Notes: generated by a model not told the origin, from the letters alone. Counted from the first letter of the stretch, positions 31,573 through 42,400 are shown. The stretch is DNA of 64,000 bases from Gracilaria domingensis (GCA_022539475.1 VCMS01000278.1:1-64000), one strand, 5' to 3'. Numbers and translations are program-made.

Positions 31573-34500
31573 ATGGCCGGATCAAGCAACACCGCCAGGA
31601 ACGAAATCGATACTGGTGATGACGATGCTTTGGAACAGCAAGGTTATGCCAGCAACCCAGTCCTCGTGTCGCCAGAAACACTTGTTGATGAAATTGGCGA
31701 TCCAGACCCGCCCCCTGACGGTGCACCCGCAGACGTTTTCCAGTTATACAAAGACGACGTTGAGCGATATGCGCGGGAGATGCTGGATGTATTTCGTGAA
31801 TCAACCATCAGAGGAGAAGCCTTGTGGCTAGAATTTACGGCGACATTTCGCCCAGGCACGATTGGTCACCTGTCTAGGACAACTGCCTTCAGATGGGTAG
31901 AATTTCTTTTGGACCGCGGAGTCTATGTCAAGCGCCGACAAGGTTACCCTAGAACGAGAGCACTTGCAGAATGTTTAACGGCGACAACGTTCATTGGTAT
32001 CAGTCTACAGGAACAATCTGGGAGACAAAACAACGCACGCTCTGCGCAGGATACTCCTGCAGTGCATCAGCCTGCGGCCACTGCACGTGACGTATCAGGA
32101 GTTGAAGAATTGCATCTGGAACACGTCAATGCACCACGTCAGGATGAAGAGCGCAATGCATCTCAACCAGTAGCTCCTTCCCGTGGAGGAAAAGAGCGCT
32201 CTAATCTTGGCTCACAGACTCCACGCAATGACATAGAAGAAGTTCTGCCAAATATGATCGCCAATTCTCGTCACCAGGCATCCTCAAAAGAAGGAGTGGA
32301 ACCATCGAGTGGATCACAGGCGACAAAGGGAAGCTTTCCTATGGGGCCTAATGGGCTCATGAAGGCACTCGCAGGACGCCCAAAATATGGAGGTGGTTTT
32401 GACGAAGATCTGGAGAGCTGTATGGAGTTTTACGACTCTATGGCTAGAGTGTGCAGACTGACAGACCAGGAGAAGGTCGAGTCACTACCAATTGCGCTTT
32501 GTGACGGTGCTCTCTCGTTATATCTAAGCACATATCGTGTTGGAGACACCTATGAGTATATGCTACAAAAGCTGATTGACACGTACATGAACGAAGAACA
32601 GCGCAACCGCTCTTTGATTTTGTGGCAATCTCTACGCCTATCTCAGGCAATGCGTGAATCTCCCGAGAGAAGTGAACTGGATGTATTTCGGTCGTTCTGT
32701 ACGAGATTGGAGCAGCTTCAGAAACAGTTGGACCCAGCCTACAGAGGAGACAACTTTTTGCGCGATCAACTGATTGTATCGGCTGACACAAATCAGATTG
32801 CTCAATCTCTTCGAGAACGTGTACCTGCCACATCGCAGGAGGCACGAAGTCGTATCGCTACATTCCTTTCGAGCGAACCGAGATCTGCTGGTGCTTTTGT
32901 GACGTCAGCCGATATGTCTAAAGGATTGAATCAAGCCAATTACAGTCTCGGAAATACGTACGGCGGAGGAGCGAAGAAGAACTTCAGAGGCTACACGAGA
33001 AGAGGTGGAACGAGAAGATACGAACGCAAGGTCTCTTCCAAATGGATTTCTGGACGGAAAGGATGTTACGTTTGTGGAGCAAATCACCTTGCCCGAACGA
33101 GACACACCCCAGCGGAGGTCAAGGCAGCCATAGAGCGGCTGAAAAACAGCCGTCCTTCAGCATACATCTCAGTTGAAGACCTTGCCTATGTGGTTGACGA
33201 GCTCACAGCTGGAGAAACAGACAAGGGTAATGAAGATCAAGACGAAGTGAACTGCGTGTACTCCAGCGAGAGTGATGATAGTGATTGCGATAACGACGCA
33301 TACTATATTGAAGATGATGCACTTTCGTTGCACAAAGAAGATGAAGTGTATTTGGCAAACGCAGCATTTATTCATGGAAGATCTTATCATAAAGATCTGT
33401 CTTCTGCGTTGGTATCTATGAACGAGGAACTATCTCACGGCGAATATCAAAAATTCAAGGGCATACACCTCGATACTTGTGCAAACCGCTCATCAGTAAT
33501 GTCATTCGCGCAGTTTAGGGCATATTGTGAAGAGTTCGACGTTCCATGTCAACTAGACTCAAGGGATACACGACGATTGACTGGCATAGGTGGAAACCGT
33601 AGGGCAATTGGTACCGCCACAATCCCTATCCCTTTCAAAGATTTGAATCTTGTGATCGACGTGAAGTTTCAAATATTGAAGGATAGCGTTCCGACGCTTT
33701 TGTCTATGAAAGATATGATAGACAACGGTCTTGAGATCAGTATTCAAAACCGAGAAGTGATGTACAAGCATCTTCGACAACCCCTCACCTTTGAAAACTA
33801 CTTTCTGATCCACAAATGGAAGAGGGAGGATCTGATATACTCGATGTACACAGAAGCAGAACTCCGGAAGTTACATAGAGCATTTGGCCATCCAACGGTT
33901 CAAGCATTTACGAATTTGCTGAAGCGAGCACGGCCAGAGGAGATGTCGACAGAGGTGCGAGACGCAATTGCTCAGCTAACGAAACGATGTCTTACATGCT
34001 CCGTGAACGCATCGCGACCAAGACGTTTCAAATTAACAATCGGAACAGGCGATTTGCAATTCAACCATATAGTCGCAGTTGATATAATGTATATCAACAA
34101 TCGTCCATTGCTGCATACTGTGGACGAAGCTACTCACTTCAGTGCAGCTCTCTTTCTAAAACGAATCACGTCTGCAGAAGTATGGAAGGCATTTCTACGC
34201 TGCTGGTCTCGGTTGTACTTGGGGCCTCCAGATTTCCTGCGTGTAGACCAAGGTAGTAACTTCGTGTCAAAGGAATTCTTGGACTCAGCTGATTCGGAAG
34301 GTATCTCCGTTCTCCAAGCACCGGTAGAGTCTCCGTCAACCATGTCGCATGTAGAACGATATCACGGGCCACTAAGATCTGCCTATCTGAAGCTGAGACA
34401 GTCGCTACCACGTTCTGAATCCGATGCGGACTGTCTGCAGATGGCTGTAAAGTCCATCAATGACACAATGGGACCCGAAGGGTTATGTCCGACACTCCTT

Positions 34501-36234
34501 GTGTACGGATCGTTACCACGACCTGCTCGTAGGACGCCAGCAGAGACACAACTTCAGAGAGCGAGAGCAGTCGACACAGCGATGTCTCAAGTGGAGAAGG
34601 AACACGCCAAGAGACGTATAGCGTTCGGATTGAAGCACCGAGGAGGACCGAAAGGGAAGGAACATAGTGCTGAGCTCTCCAAACTACCTGCTGGATCTCC
34701 CGTATTTATATTTCGTGAATCTTCCAAGCAGTGGGAAGGTCCATTTCCTTTTATTCAAATCGAAGGGGAAACTGTGGTAATTCAACTTCCACATGGCCGA
34801 CGAATTTTCCGCTCACATGTGGTCAAACCAGAGATACCCTCACAATTTCAAGTAGCGCCCCGAGGTACCACCGATACCGAAAATGTCTCTACTCATAAAT
34901 CCCGTGGCACAGATGGGGTCTTCACCGCTGATCAGAGTACTAGGACGTTTTCGAATTCAAGAAAGAAAGAACTTGAAGGTTTGGAGAAACGAGAAACGTT
35001 TGAGGTCGTTGATGTCTCTTCTGTACCACCAGGAACCAGAATTTATGGATCGCGATGGGTAGACCTCATCAAATCCCAGAACGGAAAGGCGGTTGAAAAG
35101 TCGAGACTGGTGGCCCAGAATTATCGGGACAAAGGTGCTCTGAATATAGCTACGAAGTCTCCTACCGTTTCCCGGCTTGGACAACGGCTCGTTGTTTGCC
35201 TTGCAGCGATGTTTCTGCAATACAGTGCATATGTCAGAGACATATCTCAGGCCTATATTCAGTCAGGATCTCTTATCGAGAGGAATATTTTCCTCAGGCC
35301 GCCGTCCGAGATGAGCCTCGGCCCTGGAAAAGTATTGCTGGTCAAGAAACCTCTGTATGGAATACCTGAGAGTGGCCTCCATTGGTTCCTCACGTACCAC
35401 ACTCATCACAGAGATATGCTACGCATGATTCCGACCAAAGGCGATACTTGTTTGTTATTTAGACGGAATGAAGAAGAATTGAAAGCCGTAACTGCCCTTC
35501 AGGTAGACGATTCATTTGGTATTGCTGATGATGAGTTTCTTAGAGACGAAGAACAAGAATGCAAGCGGTTCCAGAGTAAGCCGAGAAAAATTATATCTGA
35601 CGGAGAAGCTACTGATTTCAATGGATTGACGATCACTAAGCAGTCCGGTGGCGTTATGAAGATTCATCAGGAGAAGAAGCTTCGATCCTTGAAAATACCT
35701 GTGTCTCAAGGCGACTTCACGAGCACAAGAGCTCAAATTCAGTATGTCGGATGTTGCACTCGACCAGATCTTTGTGCATCGGTACAGCTGCTGGCAAGCG
35801 CATCACCCTCTCCCCTTCCAAGTGATTATCGAATGCTCAAGAGAGTCGTACGTCGCTGTCATGAGACTTCGAGCGCAGGTCTTCGCTTTGTTCCCTTGGA
35901 TAGAGACTCGATACGCCTAGGACTTTTCACAGACGCCTCATTTGCCAATACAGACAACCTCAAATCTCAAATTGGTTATGTACTTGTGCTTGTCGATGGG
36001 AACCACAATGCCAATATCATTCACTACGGGAGTTCGAGATGTAAGCGAGTTACGAGGTCTGTGATGGCAGCTGAAATACATGCTCTGACGTTCGGTTTTG
36101 ACAATGCATATGTTGCAAAGCACATGCTGGAAGAAGTCTTGGGTCGTACTGTTGATGTCGATGCTTACGTGGACTCTAGGACTGTGTTTAATGTAGTGGC
36201 AAAGAACAGTGGAACGCTCGAGAAGATGACATAG
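31573..36234 (+). CDS. Copia gag-pol polyprotein, truncated at the RNase H end
   Basis: ATG 31573 to TAG 36232-36234, 1553 residues. In order: gag; a Cys/His knuckle near 497-511 (CYVCGANHLARTRH, atypical CCHH); aspartic protease near 632 with DTCA where D-T/S-G-A is usual; integrase zinc finger (HRAFGHP near 768, CLTC near 807). The integrase catalytic core has AVDIMY, RVDQGSNF and HVERYHG (835, 890, 926). Reverse transcriptase has RDISQAY near 1222 and QVDDSFG near 1310 (usually YVDD). RNase H has TDASFAN near 1452 and AAEIHAL near 1498. The protein stops soon after. Downstream DNA reads NIADG-stop-TK in another frame, the usual final ADxLTK motif, so about 100 bp has been lost and the frame shifted. 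Confidence 0.93.
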   Translation: MAGSSNTARNEIDTGDDDALEQQGYASNPVLVSPETLVDEIGDPDPPPDGAPADVFQLYKDDVERYAREMLDVFRESTIRGEALWLEFTATFRPGTIGHLSRTTAFRWVEFLLDRGVYVKRRQGYPRTRALAECLTATTFIGISLQEQSGRQNNARSAQDTPAVHQPAATARDVSGVEELHLEHVNAPRQDEERNASQPVAPSRGGKERSNLGSQTPRNDIEEVLPNMIANSRHQASSKEGVEPSSGSQATKGSFPMGPNGLMKALAGRPKYGGGFDEDLESCMEFYDSMARVCRLTDQEKVESLPIALCDGALSLYLSTYRVGDTYEYMLQKLIDTYMNEEQRNRSLILWQSLRLSQAMRESPERSELDVFRSFCTRLEQLQKQLDPAYRGDNFLRDQLIVSADTNQIAQSLRERVPATSQEARSRIATFLSSEPRSAGAFVTSADMSKGLNQANYSLGNTYGGGAKKNFRGYTRRGGTRRYERKVSSKWISGRKGCYVCGANHLARTRHTPAEVKAAIERLKNSRPSAYISVEDLAYVVDELTAGETDKGNEDQDEVNCVYSSESDDSDCDNDAYYIEDDALSLHKEDEVYLANAAFIHGRSYHKDLSSALVSMNEELSHGEYQKFKGIHLDTCANRSSVMSFAQFRAYCEEFDVPCQLDSRDTRRLTGIGGNRRAIGTATIPIPFKDLNLVIDVKFQILKDSVPTLLSMKDMIDNGLEISIQNREVMYKHLRQPLTFENYFLIHKWKREDLIYSMYTEAELRKLHRAFGHPTVQAFTNLLKRARPEEMSTEVRDAIAQLTKRCLTCSVNASRPRRFKLTIGTGDLQFNHIVAVDIMYINNRPLLHTVDEATHFSAALFLKRITSAEVWKAFLRCWSRLYLGPPDFLRVDQGSNFVSKEFLDSADSEGISVLQAPVESPSTMSHVERYHGPLRSAYLKLRQSLPRSESDADCLQMAVKSINDTMGPEGLCPTLLVYGSLPRPARRTPAETQLQRARAVDTAMSQVEKEHAKRRIAFGLKHRGGPKGKEHSAELSKLPAGSPVFIFRESSKQWEGPFPFIQIEGETVVIQLPHGRRIFRSHVVKPEIPSQFQVAPRGTTDTENVSTHKSRGTDGVFTADQSTRTFSNSRKKELEGLEKRETFEVVDVSSVPPGTRIYGSRWVDLIKSQNGKAVEKSRLVAQNYRDKGALNIATKSPTVSRLGQRLVVCLAAMFLQYSAYVRDISQAYIQSGSLIERNIFLRPPSEMSLGPGKVLLVKKPLYGIPESGLHWFLTYHTHHRDMLRMIPTKGDTCLLFRRNEEELKAVTALQVDDSFGIADDEFLRDEEQECKRFQSKPRKIISDGEATDFNGLTITKQSGGVMKIHQEKKLRSLKIPVSQGDFTSTRAQIQYVGCCTRPDLCASVQLLASASPSPLPSDYRMLKRVVRRCHETSSAGLRFVPLDRDSIRLGLFTDASFANTDNLKSQIGYVLVLVDGNHNANIIHYGSSRCKRVTRSVMAAEIHALTFGFDNAYVAKHMLEEVLGRTVDVDAYVDSRTVFNVVAKNSGTLEKMT

Positions 36235-36395
36235 GGCAGACTGGATGGAGAACATAGCTGATGGATAAACGAAGGGAATAGTTTCTGATTCCCACCCTCT
36301 CTGGAAGCTGATGGTAACAAACAAGCTTCACGTTACACCCTCAGGTTGGGTGGAAGGGACACGTTCTCCCCATGTCGAAAAGAAAATCTCTGGAG

Positions 36396-36861
36396 TGTAG
36401 TATTTCACGAGGTATATCGGTGAGATAAGACAGTATTCATCTTACATGATGGATATATCAGAATGTCTCGCCTGGATAGTAGTGTATGCATGTTAACGTT
36501 AGGATACAATAGGAGCCCCTGCATTACGTAGGCTCATGTGGGCGACACTGGTTTCAGCAGGGTTTACAGCTGTCGATGATGATATATAAGGAGCAACAGC
36601 TTCACAGTTGGCGATGAATAAAGACCTATCATCAACAACAAGAACAATACTATACCCAACCTTCGTTAGCACTCAATTGTGTCTACAACAGGACATCGGA
36701 TCTCATACAGCCTATCTCGGAAGGCCGTTGCTGTGATCCAGCCTGAATCTCGGTGTCTCTAGCTCAACGCGGGCCAGGGTACCCAACCGACTCAGCGCAT
36801 TTATTCTGAGTCTACCCGTACTGTCTGCAGCTCTGACTCACTTCGAGAACAGGTGTCAACA
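36396..36861 (+). repeat. 3' LTR of the Copia element
   Basis: Near-identical to the 5' LTR, with TATATAAG at 36583-36590 and AATAAA at 36617-36622. It is 3 bp longer because of small indels. Confidence 0.93.
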
Positions 36862-36866
36862 GGAGC

Positions 36867-38060
36867 GAGGAAGGAGGAAGATAAGCGCTTTTTTGCATGG
36901 TATGAAATAGACACCGAAAACCCATTCGAACGTTTCAGAGGGGAGGTTGCCCGAGGACGGGCAACAAGCTAGAAAGGAGGGTCTGTAAGATACTGAGCCG
37001 TGACGGTTGCAGTGGTGGTGCTGTAGGGAAAGCCGCTAGTCGGATTCTGTTATTGTAGTAGACATAGTAGTAGACATAGTAGTAGTAGTCCACGTGTATG
37101 CCGGTGGCAGCTAGTGCCCTGTAGTCCGTAAGTCATACACGTGTGTGGCGGCGCCAGACTAAATATTTATTTTCACCAGGTCGGCGCTAGCCCCCAAGAC
37201 AGTGAACCAAGATGCTTACTACCAGGTTTTTCGTCTAGTTTCCCGTGGCAGGGATCCTAAGTCGTAGTAGGAACTCAGCTTGTCTAAAACCTGCACAAGC
37301 TGTTCTGCAGCGACATCACTTTCGTTGCATTGGCTCTCTGGCTAGGCGCGTGGTACCTTTTTGGGCTGCGCGTGTTTCCGTACTCGGTTTCACCACAAAG
37401 TGCCATGAACTACTCCGCACCTTCAACGACCGAACTTACCCACTCCGCCGCTCACATCGCCTTACACTCCGTGTGCCGCAGATCGACCCTACCGTTCCCG
37501 GACATTCTATTAAGTAGAAGCTCGCGCGTACTATCTCACACCTCATATGACATTCACAAAACTGAAAAAATTGATAATTTAATATGCACCGGTCGCACGG
37601 AAGGCTTATTGAATGTAACATGAGGACCTACAACATCCGATTGTCTCCAAGTTACGTACACAATTTTGAAAAAATTTCTTATAAGGGTACATTCTGATAC
37701 TTCAACAATACCACGTCCGGGGACAACGCCAAGCACAAATGTTTTAGCAACAACCAGTGATTCCAGGATATCATTCTCCTTCTCCCTCTTCAATTGGGAT
37801 TTTAAAAACGCCATTTTGGTGATGGCGTCGGCGGTTTCAGCCAAAGGGGGCAAAAACGATAAAATTAAAGTTTGCTCTCGTAGAGTACCAGTCCAATCGG
37901 ACAAAGAACACTAGACAAATATACGCTTACGTAGATAGAGTACGGCAGAAGAGGAACAACAAAAGCACGAACAAAAGACCAGAGGAGGGATAACAAACGA
38001 TAGACAAAAAGATAAATAAGAACAAACAAGGATAGTATATGTAATGAGATATGAATAGAA
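36867..38060. other. Intergenic; microsatellite and an inverted CACGTG pair
   Basis: An imperfect TAGTAGACATAG microsatellite lies at about 37044-37088. It is followed by inverted 10-bp arms, CACGTGTATG at 37091-37100 and its complement at 37134-37143, each holding a CACGTG box. A minus-strand frame at 37904-37554 (AFLKSQLKREKENDILESLV) has protein-like composition but starts without a proper ATG unless an internal one is used. I do not call it as a gene. Confidence 0.4.
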
Positions 38061-38065
38061 ATGTG

Positions 38066-38593
38066 TCACAACTTGACGATGAAAAGAGAGACTTGTGCTC
38101 TAAAAGATAGTATTGTTCTTCTTTCTAAGTGTCGCAAGATGAGACGGCTTCTGTAGTGGACGCGCAGATCGTGGGCTTCAGAGAACCGGATGTCACAAGT
38201 CGTGCAGTGGATGTCCAGCTCGGTATAGTTTGCACGCCGCAAAGTTCTGCGATGGCGACGGCCGGCTTGATGGACTTCAGGCTGACGCTGGCTCTGGAAC
38301 TTGATGTCACAGACACGACAGCGTTTGAAGATTCGCTTACGAGGCGGAGGGTTACGACGGAGCTTCTCTTTCTGAGTGGCTACGCGAAAGATATGACGCT
38401 CGCGTGGCCCGTCAAGAGGCTGCACAGCCGACTTCTTTATCTGCGGAACGGGATCGGGGACTTCTTCTAGACGCTCGTCCGCGTCAACCACGGACGAGTA
38501 CTCGCTGGATGAAACGAAAGACCTTGGCACTTGATGTGAAACAAACAAGAAGTTAGTAGTCACACAAAATGCCAAAAGAGCAGCTGAGAACAA
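38066..38593 (-). CDS. Protein with two U1/JAZ-type C2H2 zinc fingers (partial or exon)
   Basis: The frame encodes about 175 residues. The first finger is CRVCDIKFQSQ-x8-HQAGRRH and the second CTTCDIRFSEAHDLRVH-x8-H. Both have the C-x2-C and long C-to-H spacing of the zf-met/U1 group, which binds double-stranded RNA or nucleic acid. The basic linker (RRTLRR) and Arg-rich N-terminal side (RRNPPPRKRIFKR) fit nucleic-acid binding. The N-terminal 25 residues are hydrophobic and may be intron or UTR sequence read through; the real start is uncertain. No neighbour suggests a pathway. Confidence 0.6.
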   Translation of the reverse strand: MFSAALLAFCVTTNFLFVSHQVPRSFVSSSEYSSVVDADERLEEVPDPVPQIKKSAVQPLDGPRERHIFRVATQKEKLRRNPPPRKRIFKRCRVCDIKFQSQRQPEVHQAGRRHRRTLRRANYTELDIHCTTCDIRFSEAHDLRVHYRSRLILRHLERRTILSFRAQVSLFIVKL

Positions 38594-38639
38594 CTTACTC
38601 TTGAACGATTGCCTCAGGGCCGTAGTTTAATGCGAACCT

Positions 38640-39700
38640 TACGCCGTATCACACAGTGTGTCTAGCAACAACAGGTGCAAAGCAACACTATGTGAGGAAC
38701 GGAATCGCAACACGAACGAACCAGTGAAACCAGAGTCCAAGGCAGAGACGAGAGGCAAGGGAACAGATGCAGGCAGGGAAGGCCCGCACAACGACGAAGG
38801 AACGGAGAGGAACAGCAAGAAAGACAACCGCGGCGGGTATAAACGGGAAACAAAGATAACGGGAACAACGACAACAAAGAGGACCACCACGGAGAAGACA
38901 GAGACGAGGAACCAAGCAGAACGGACTTTGGGAGAGAGAGGCACGCCCGCACAAGGCCAACCCAACGGTAGGGTAGCGCGGACGCTTTGCCGACTCACAC
39001 AAGACGAGCCTATACGAGGGGCTGTGTGAGTAGCAGGGAACGTTGGGGGGGCGGTAAAACCAGGCAGCCAAGGGGGGAGAGTGAGAGAGGTTGAGGATGG
39101 TGGGGGGAGAAGGTTGAGACGACAAAGGGGAGAAGAGATGAGGAGTGGGGGTGGGGGGTAGGTCATCGAGAGGGAAGTGATCTGGCCGGAGTTGAGTCGG
39201 AGGCGACTGCTCCGGCCCTTTTATGCACAACAGCACAGTCGATTCCAGGCTAGATTCGACGGTACGGTTGGCTTAGCCAATCGATGCGCCGTATCTACCG
39301 TACTAGCCAACGGGAGGCGCAGATGGTAGATACTTACGAATGTGTTTGTTCAGGTGGCACCTCCTGCTGGCCGACCAATTTATGGTATGTAAAATCAGGT
39401 TTGTAGCCTCTGGTGGCGTGGGAGGTTGTTAAGTAGACAGACCCGCCGTAGGGGGCGGAAGGCCGGGCCCAGGATCAGGCATGCGCATTGTGTGTTTGCC
39501 AACGAAAAATAAAGAAATGTAGCTAGGGTATGTACTGTGTTGGAGGGTATTTCTCCTAGAAAATATGTGCTTACGGTGATAATGTAACAGATGCCAAGCT
39601 GGCAATTCATGTCTGCCATGACCTGCCAGCTTAGTTGCTTTTTTCAAGGGCGGTGTGGCGGCTCGCCCCTTGCCGGTGCGATAAAAGGGACGCACCTCGT
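38640..39700. other. Low-complexity region and TATA-like sites
   Basis: From 38690 to 39180 the plus strand is purine-rich and both strands are open in several frames, which reflects composition, not a gene. GCATAAAAGGG on the minus strand (about 39216-39226) and GCGATAAAAGGG on the plus strand (about 39677-39689) look like TATA boxes pointing away from each other. The second one lies 25-35 bp before the ORF at 39714. Confidence 0.35.
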
Positions 39701-39711
39701 CGCTTAGGCTA

Positions 39712-39741
39712 GCATGATGGAACCACCAGGTTCCATCATGC
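39712..39741. repeat. Perfect 13-bp-arm hairpin over a start codon
   Basis: Arms GCATGATGGAACC (39712-39724) and its exact complement (39729-39741) flank ACCA. The first two ATGs of the ORF at 39714 lie in the left arm. The phrase ATGATGGAACCA recurs at 39780-39791. Confidence 0.65.
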
Positions 39742-40160
39742 AGCCTTCCAACACTACTTCCTTCATCCGCGCTCTAACGGATGATGGAACCAGCGTTTCC
39801 GCCCTCCCCAGCCCCGTCCTCGACGTCGAAGCCAGGAAGGTGCCGCCGCCGCTCGCTGTGCTGCCGCGCGCCGCGGTGGCGCAGGACGCAGCCAATCACG
39901 CGCCACGCCAGATTGTCGGTTTTGGTTTTTCTGTGTCCCTGGTGTGCGAATTTGAGGATATTTTCCGAAAGCTTGCGCGCGGCGAGCCCATTGCTGCCCA
40001 AAATCAGGTGGCCTTAAACGACCTAATTGGTCAGATGCCGAACCTTTATATTCGTGGGCTCATTCGCGGCATATTATTTGCCACGAATGCCCATAGAAAT
40101 TATCACAGTGGTGATATCTCGCAGCTCCTTACTCTGCTGCGGGAGCGCATTTTTAAATAA
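39714..40160 (+). CDS. Hypothetical protein (148 aa)
   Basis: ATG 39714 to TAA 40158-40160. The N-terminal half is Pro/Ala-rich and disordered. The C-terminal half looks folded and helical (VCEFEDIFRKLARGEPIAAQ; QMPNLYIRGLIRGILFATNA; SQLLTLLRERIF). A TATA-like GATAAAAGGG lies about 30 bp upstream and the start codon sits in a hairpin. GC content is higher than in the flanks. The combination of promoter-like element, ATG and uninterrupted frame makes this one of the better gene candidates, but the family is unknown. Confidence 0.5.
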   Translation: MMEPPGSIMQPSNTTSFIRALTDDGTSVSALPSPVLDVEARKVPPPLAVLPRAAVAQDAANHAPRQIVGFGFSVSLVCEFEDIFRKLARGEPIAAQNQVALNDLIGQMPNLYIRGLIRGILFATNAHRNYHSGDISQLLTLLRERIFK

Positions 40161-40608
40161 ATCAGTGGTGGTGAACCCGAGTGCTTCGCCCACTTTTCTG
40201 CCCGTGACAGATTTCTAGTCGATTTTCCGAGCAATCGATTCGACGGCACCATTTGGTTGTGAAGCAGCAAGCTTCTGTTCAAAATGTGTATATTTCGTAC
40301 ATGAATCATGTCCACAATATTTTGGCGAGAAAGTTCAATATACGATACAATTATTACTAACCCAATAAGTTCAGACTTTAATTATTATTTATTTCCGGGG
40401 CTAATCTGTTTAGTCTCGTCAATGGCCGTCGTAATCGGGAATTTTGAGAAATACGCGCTTCAGGTATTCGGACTACGTGAGGGCTTGGAGCGTCGCAAAA
40501 TACTCATTGTCGAGTTTTGTGGCAAACCAGCCGTGTGGCAATTGCGAAGAAATCTGGTTATCTATCCCTTCGATCCCCTTCTTGAGAGCTCTTCGGGTGT
40601 CAACCTTC

Positions 40609-41253
40609 ATGAGTTCCACTAGCGCTATTGGACAGTCGCCAGTTGCGGGTCATACTCGAACTGGAGTTGGGCGGTTCTTCAAAAATCGATCGGTATGTGA
40701 AGCAGCCTCATGCGAGGAGTGTTTCGCTCTTCTTACTTTAGATAGAGAAAATGTCAAGAAATGGGAAATTCTTTTTTCTTTGTTAAGAAAGGAAACTTCT
40801 TGTTCTTTGCTTCAAGAGTGGAAACATGTGCTGTGGGGAAACATCGTTACGGTATCCTGCTGTATCAAATGCTATAGATATAACTATGGGCCTTCTGGTG
40901 AAGAATTGCACATAGAGGAGATCAAGGGTTCCATTAATTACAACCCTTTTCGATTCAATCTCAAGGGTTCAAGAATTTGCGAAAAGCATAAGATTCCAAA
41001 AGTAGACTTGCGTTGTTTTGGTGATCTTCCATGTTTTGGTTTAGTGTCCACGCCTTGTACTGGAGCAAGTCTCAACGTGGCCCCCGTTACTTTCCTTCGT
41101 TCCTCCGAGGAAGAAATGACGCTCTCATATCACCCTTCGAGTACCCTGTTCGGAAATTCTCTTTTTATCAGGAACCCGAGTTATGAGAAATCATGGCGAA
41201 TGCAGAAGGCCACCGTTCTAGCCATGTTTAGTCGGAATTTGTACTTGGTCTAA
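40609..41253 (+). CDS. Cys-rich hypothetical protein (214 aa)
   Basis: ATG 40609 (MSSTSAIGQSPVAGHTRTG) to TAA at 41251-41253. The frame is open further upstream but without a better start. Cysteines cluster in zinc-binding-like groups: SVCEAASCEECFALL, VSCCIKCYRYNYG, ICEKHKIPK. Together these could form a treble-clef or similar fold. There are no transposon motifs. The frame ends shortly before another short frame (41303-41536) with no clear relation. Confidence 0.45.
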   Translation: MSSTSAIGQSPVAGHTRTGVGRFFKNRSVCEAASCEECFALLTLDRENVKKWEILFSLLRKETSCSLLQEWKHVLWGNIVTVSCCIKCYRYNYGPSGEELHIEEIKGSINYNPFRFNLKGSRICEKHKIPKVDLRCFGDLPCFGLVSTPCTGASLNVAPVTFLRSSEEEMTLSYHPSSTLFGNSLFIRNPSYEKSWRMQKATVLAMFSRNLYLV

Positions 41254-41539
41254 TTTAAGGCGAAACTACAACCTCAGTCGGAATGGAACCTCCATTAACT
41301 CAGTGCAGGCCTTCCGTTTCCCTTATACAGTTCAGGAATACAGAAGATTCTTCCAAGTATTGCCTTTGTTTGTAACGGTTTGGAAGGGACGCCAGTTTTC
41401 CTATGCGCCGATGTGCTACCGAGAAGGACTTCATGAGATTCTTCTTCAGAGCGAAGTGATTCATTCATATTGGGTGCCTCATATATTACCGAAAATATAT
41501 GGTGCAGTTTGCCCAGAACTTGAAATATTGAAATGATGC

Positions 41540-42390
41540 AGAAAGCTTTCGAAGAGCTGACGAAGAATATTGAGATGGATATTGAGATGATAGGTCTCAG
41601 TAGAAATAGTTTCAAATGTACTGAGGATTTTACAACATTTTTCAAAAAGAGAAAATTATGACATGCAAAGTAATAGTTCTGCTATGACTAAACTATTGAC
41701 CGAAAGCCGCAAAAAGATTTCAATGCACCAGTGAATATTAACAACTCAAAATGTCTCAAGAGAAATATTGAAATATTTAGCGATACTAGTAAGACAATGT
41801 TTTTATGTTATTGAATGTTCAGAATGGAAGCACATCTAGCCTTTATTTATCGATTGCCTTAGAGTTTTTGAGATCGTTGCTTACATTCAATACAATGCAG
41901 GAAAGACTTCAATCCTGGGGAGGTGGGTGTGTTGCCGACAATGCAGTTAAAGCGTCATAGTTACTGTTACTCAGAAATAGAATTCCATTACGCAAGCTCA
42001 GGAATACCACATTTCTTTCGTTCAGTGCTATATCAGCTCACTACGTTCGTACGAAGAGACTTTCCTTCAAGGACTTCATCTGATTTCATTAAGCATCGCA
42101 TGCATGTAGCGCTCGCGCATCGCATCTATCTACTAAGGCAAAAAAGAAGAGAATTTGAGACAACAACAATTTTCATTTTAGTGCGAAGCTTAAGTAATTT
42201 CAAATCCATGCGAAGTGCCAACAAGCGTCTCATACGTCCCCCCGTCCGTAGCCCCACTATCCCCGTAACCAAACCCCTTTCGAACTTCAATTTCCAATAT
42301 CCACGGCTTGTGTTACGGTATAGCACGCTAAGAACAACTTCGTTTCCCGATAACTTCTTCCAAGTAACTTCCTTCTACCACTTCTTCATC
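41540..42390. other. Intergenic, no supported gene
   Basis: AT-rich. A plus-strand frame at 41923-42459 is open for 178 codons, but it overlaps the end of the tyrosine recombinase on the other strand and has no recognisable motif. Confidence 0.3.
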
Positions 42391-42400
42391 CAACGGAGAC

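Larger units (their letters stand above)
31062..36866 (+). mobile_element. Ty1/Copia LTR retrotransposon with GGAGC target duplication
   Basis: LTRs of 463 and 466 bp bracket one long gag-pol frame. Both LTRs begin TGTAGTATTT and end GTGTCAACA. The 5 bp before the 5' LTR (31062-31066) and after the 3' LTR (36862-36866) are both GGAGC, a standard 5-bp duplication. The LTRs differ by only a few substitutions and short indels (for example CCCCC/CCCC near 31185, and ACAACC/ACAGCC near the end), so insertion was recent. A purine-rich stretch (GAAAAGAAAATCTCTGGAG) precedes the 3' LTR as a likely polypurine tract. Confidence 0.95.

Noticed and set aside
33400-33900. Shadow minus-strand frames inside the Copia polyprotein
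   Set aside because: The plus-strand polyprotein with all Copia domains explains the region.
38640-39236. Overlapping plus- and minus-strand frames of 96-182 codons
   Set aside because: Open in several frames because the plus strand is purine-rich and poor in stops; no start context, no domain.
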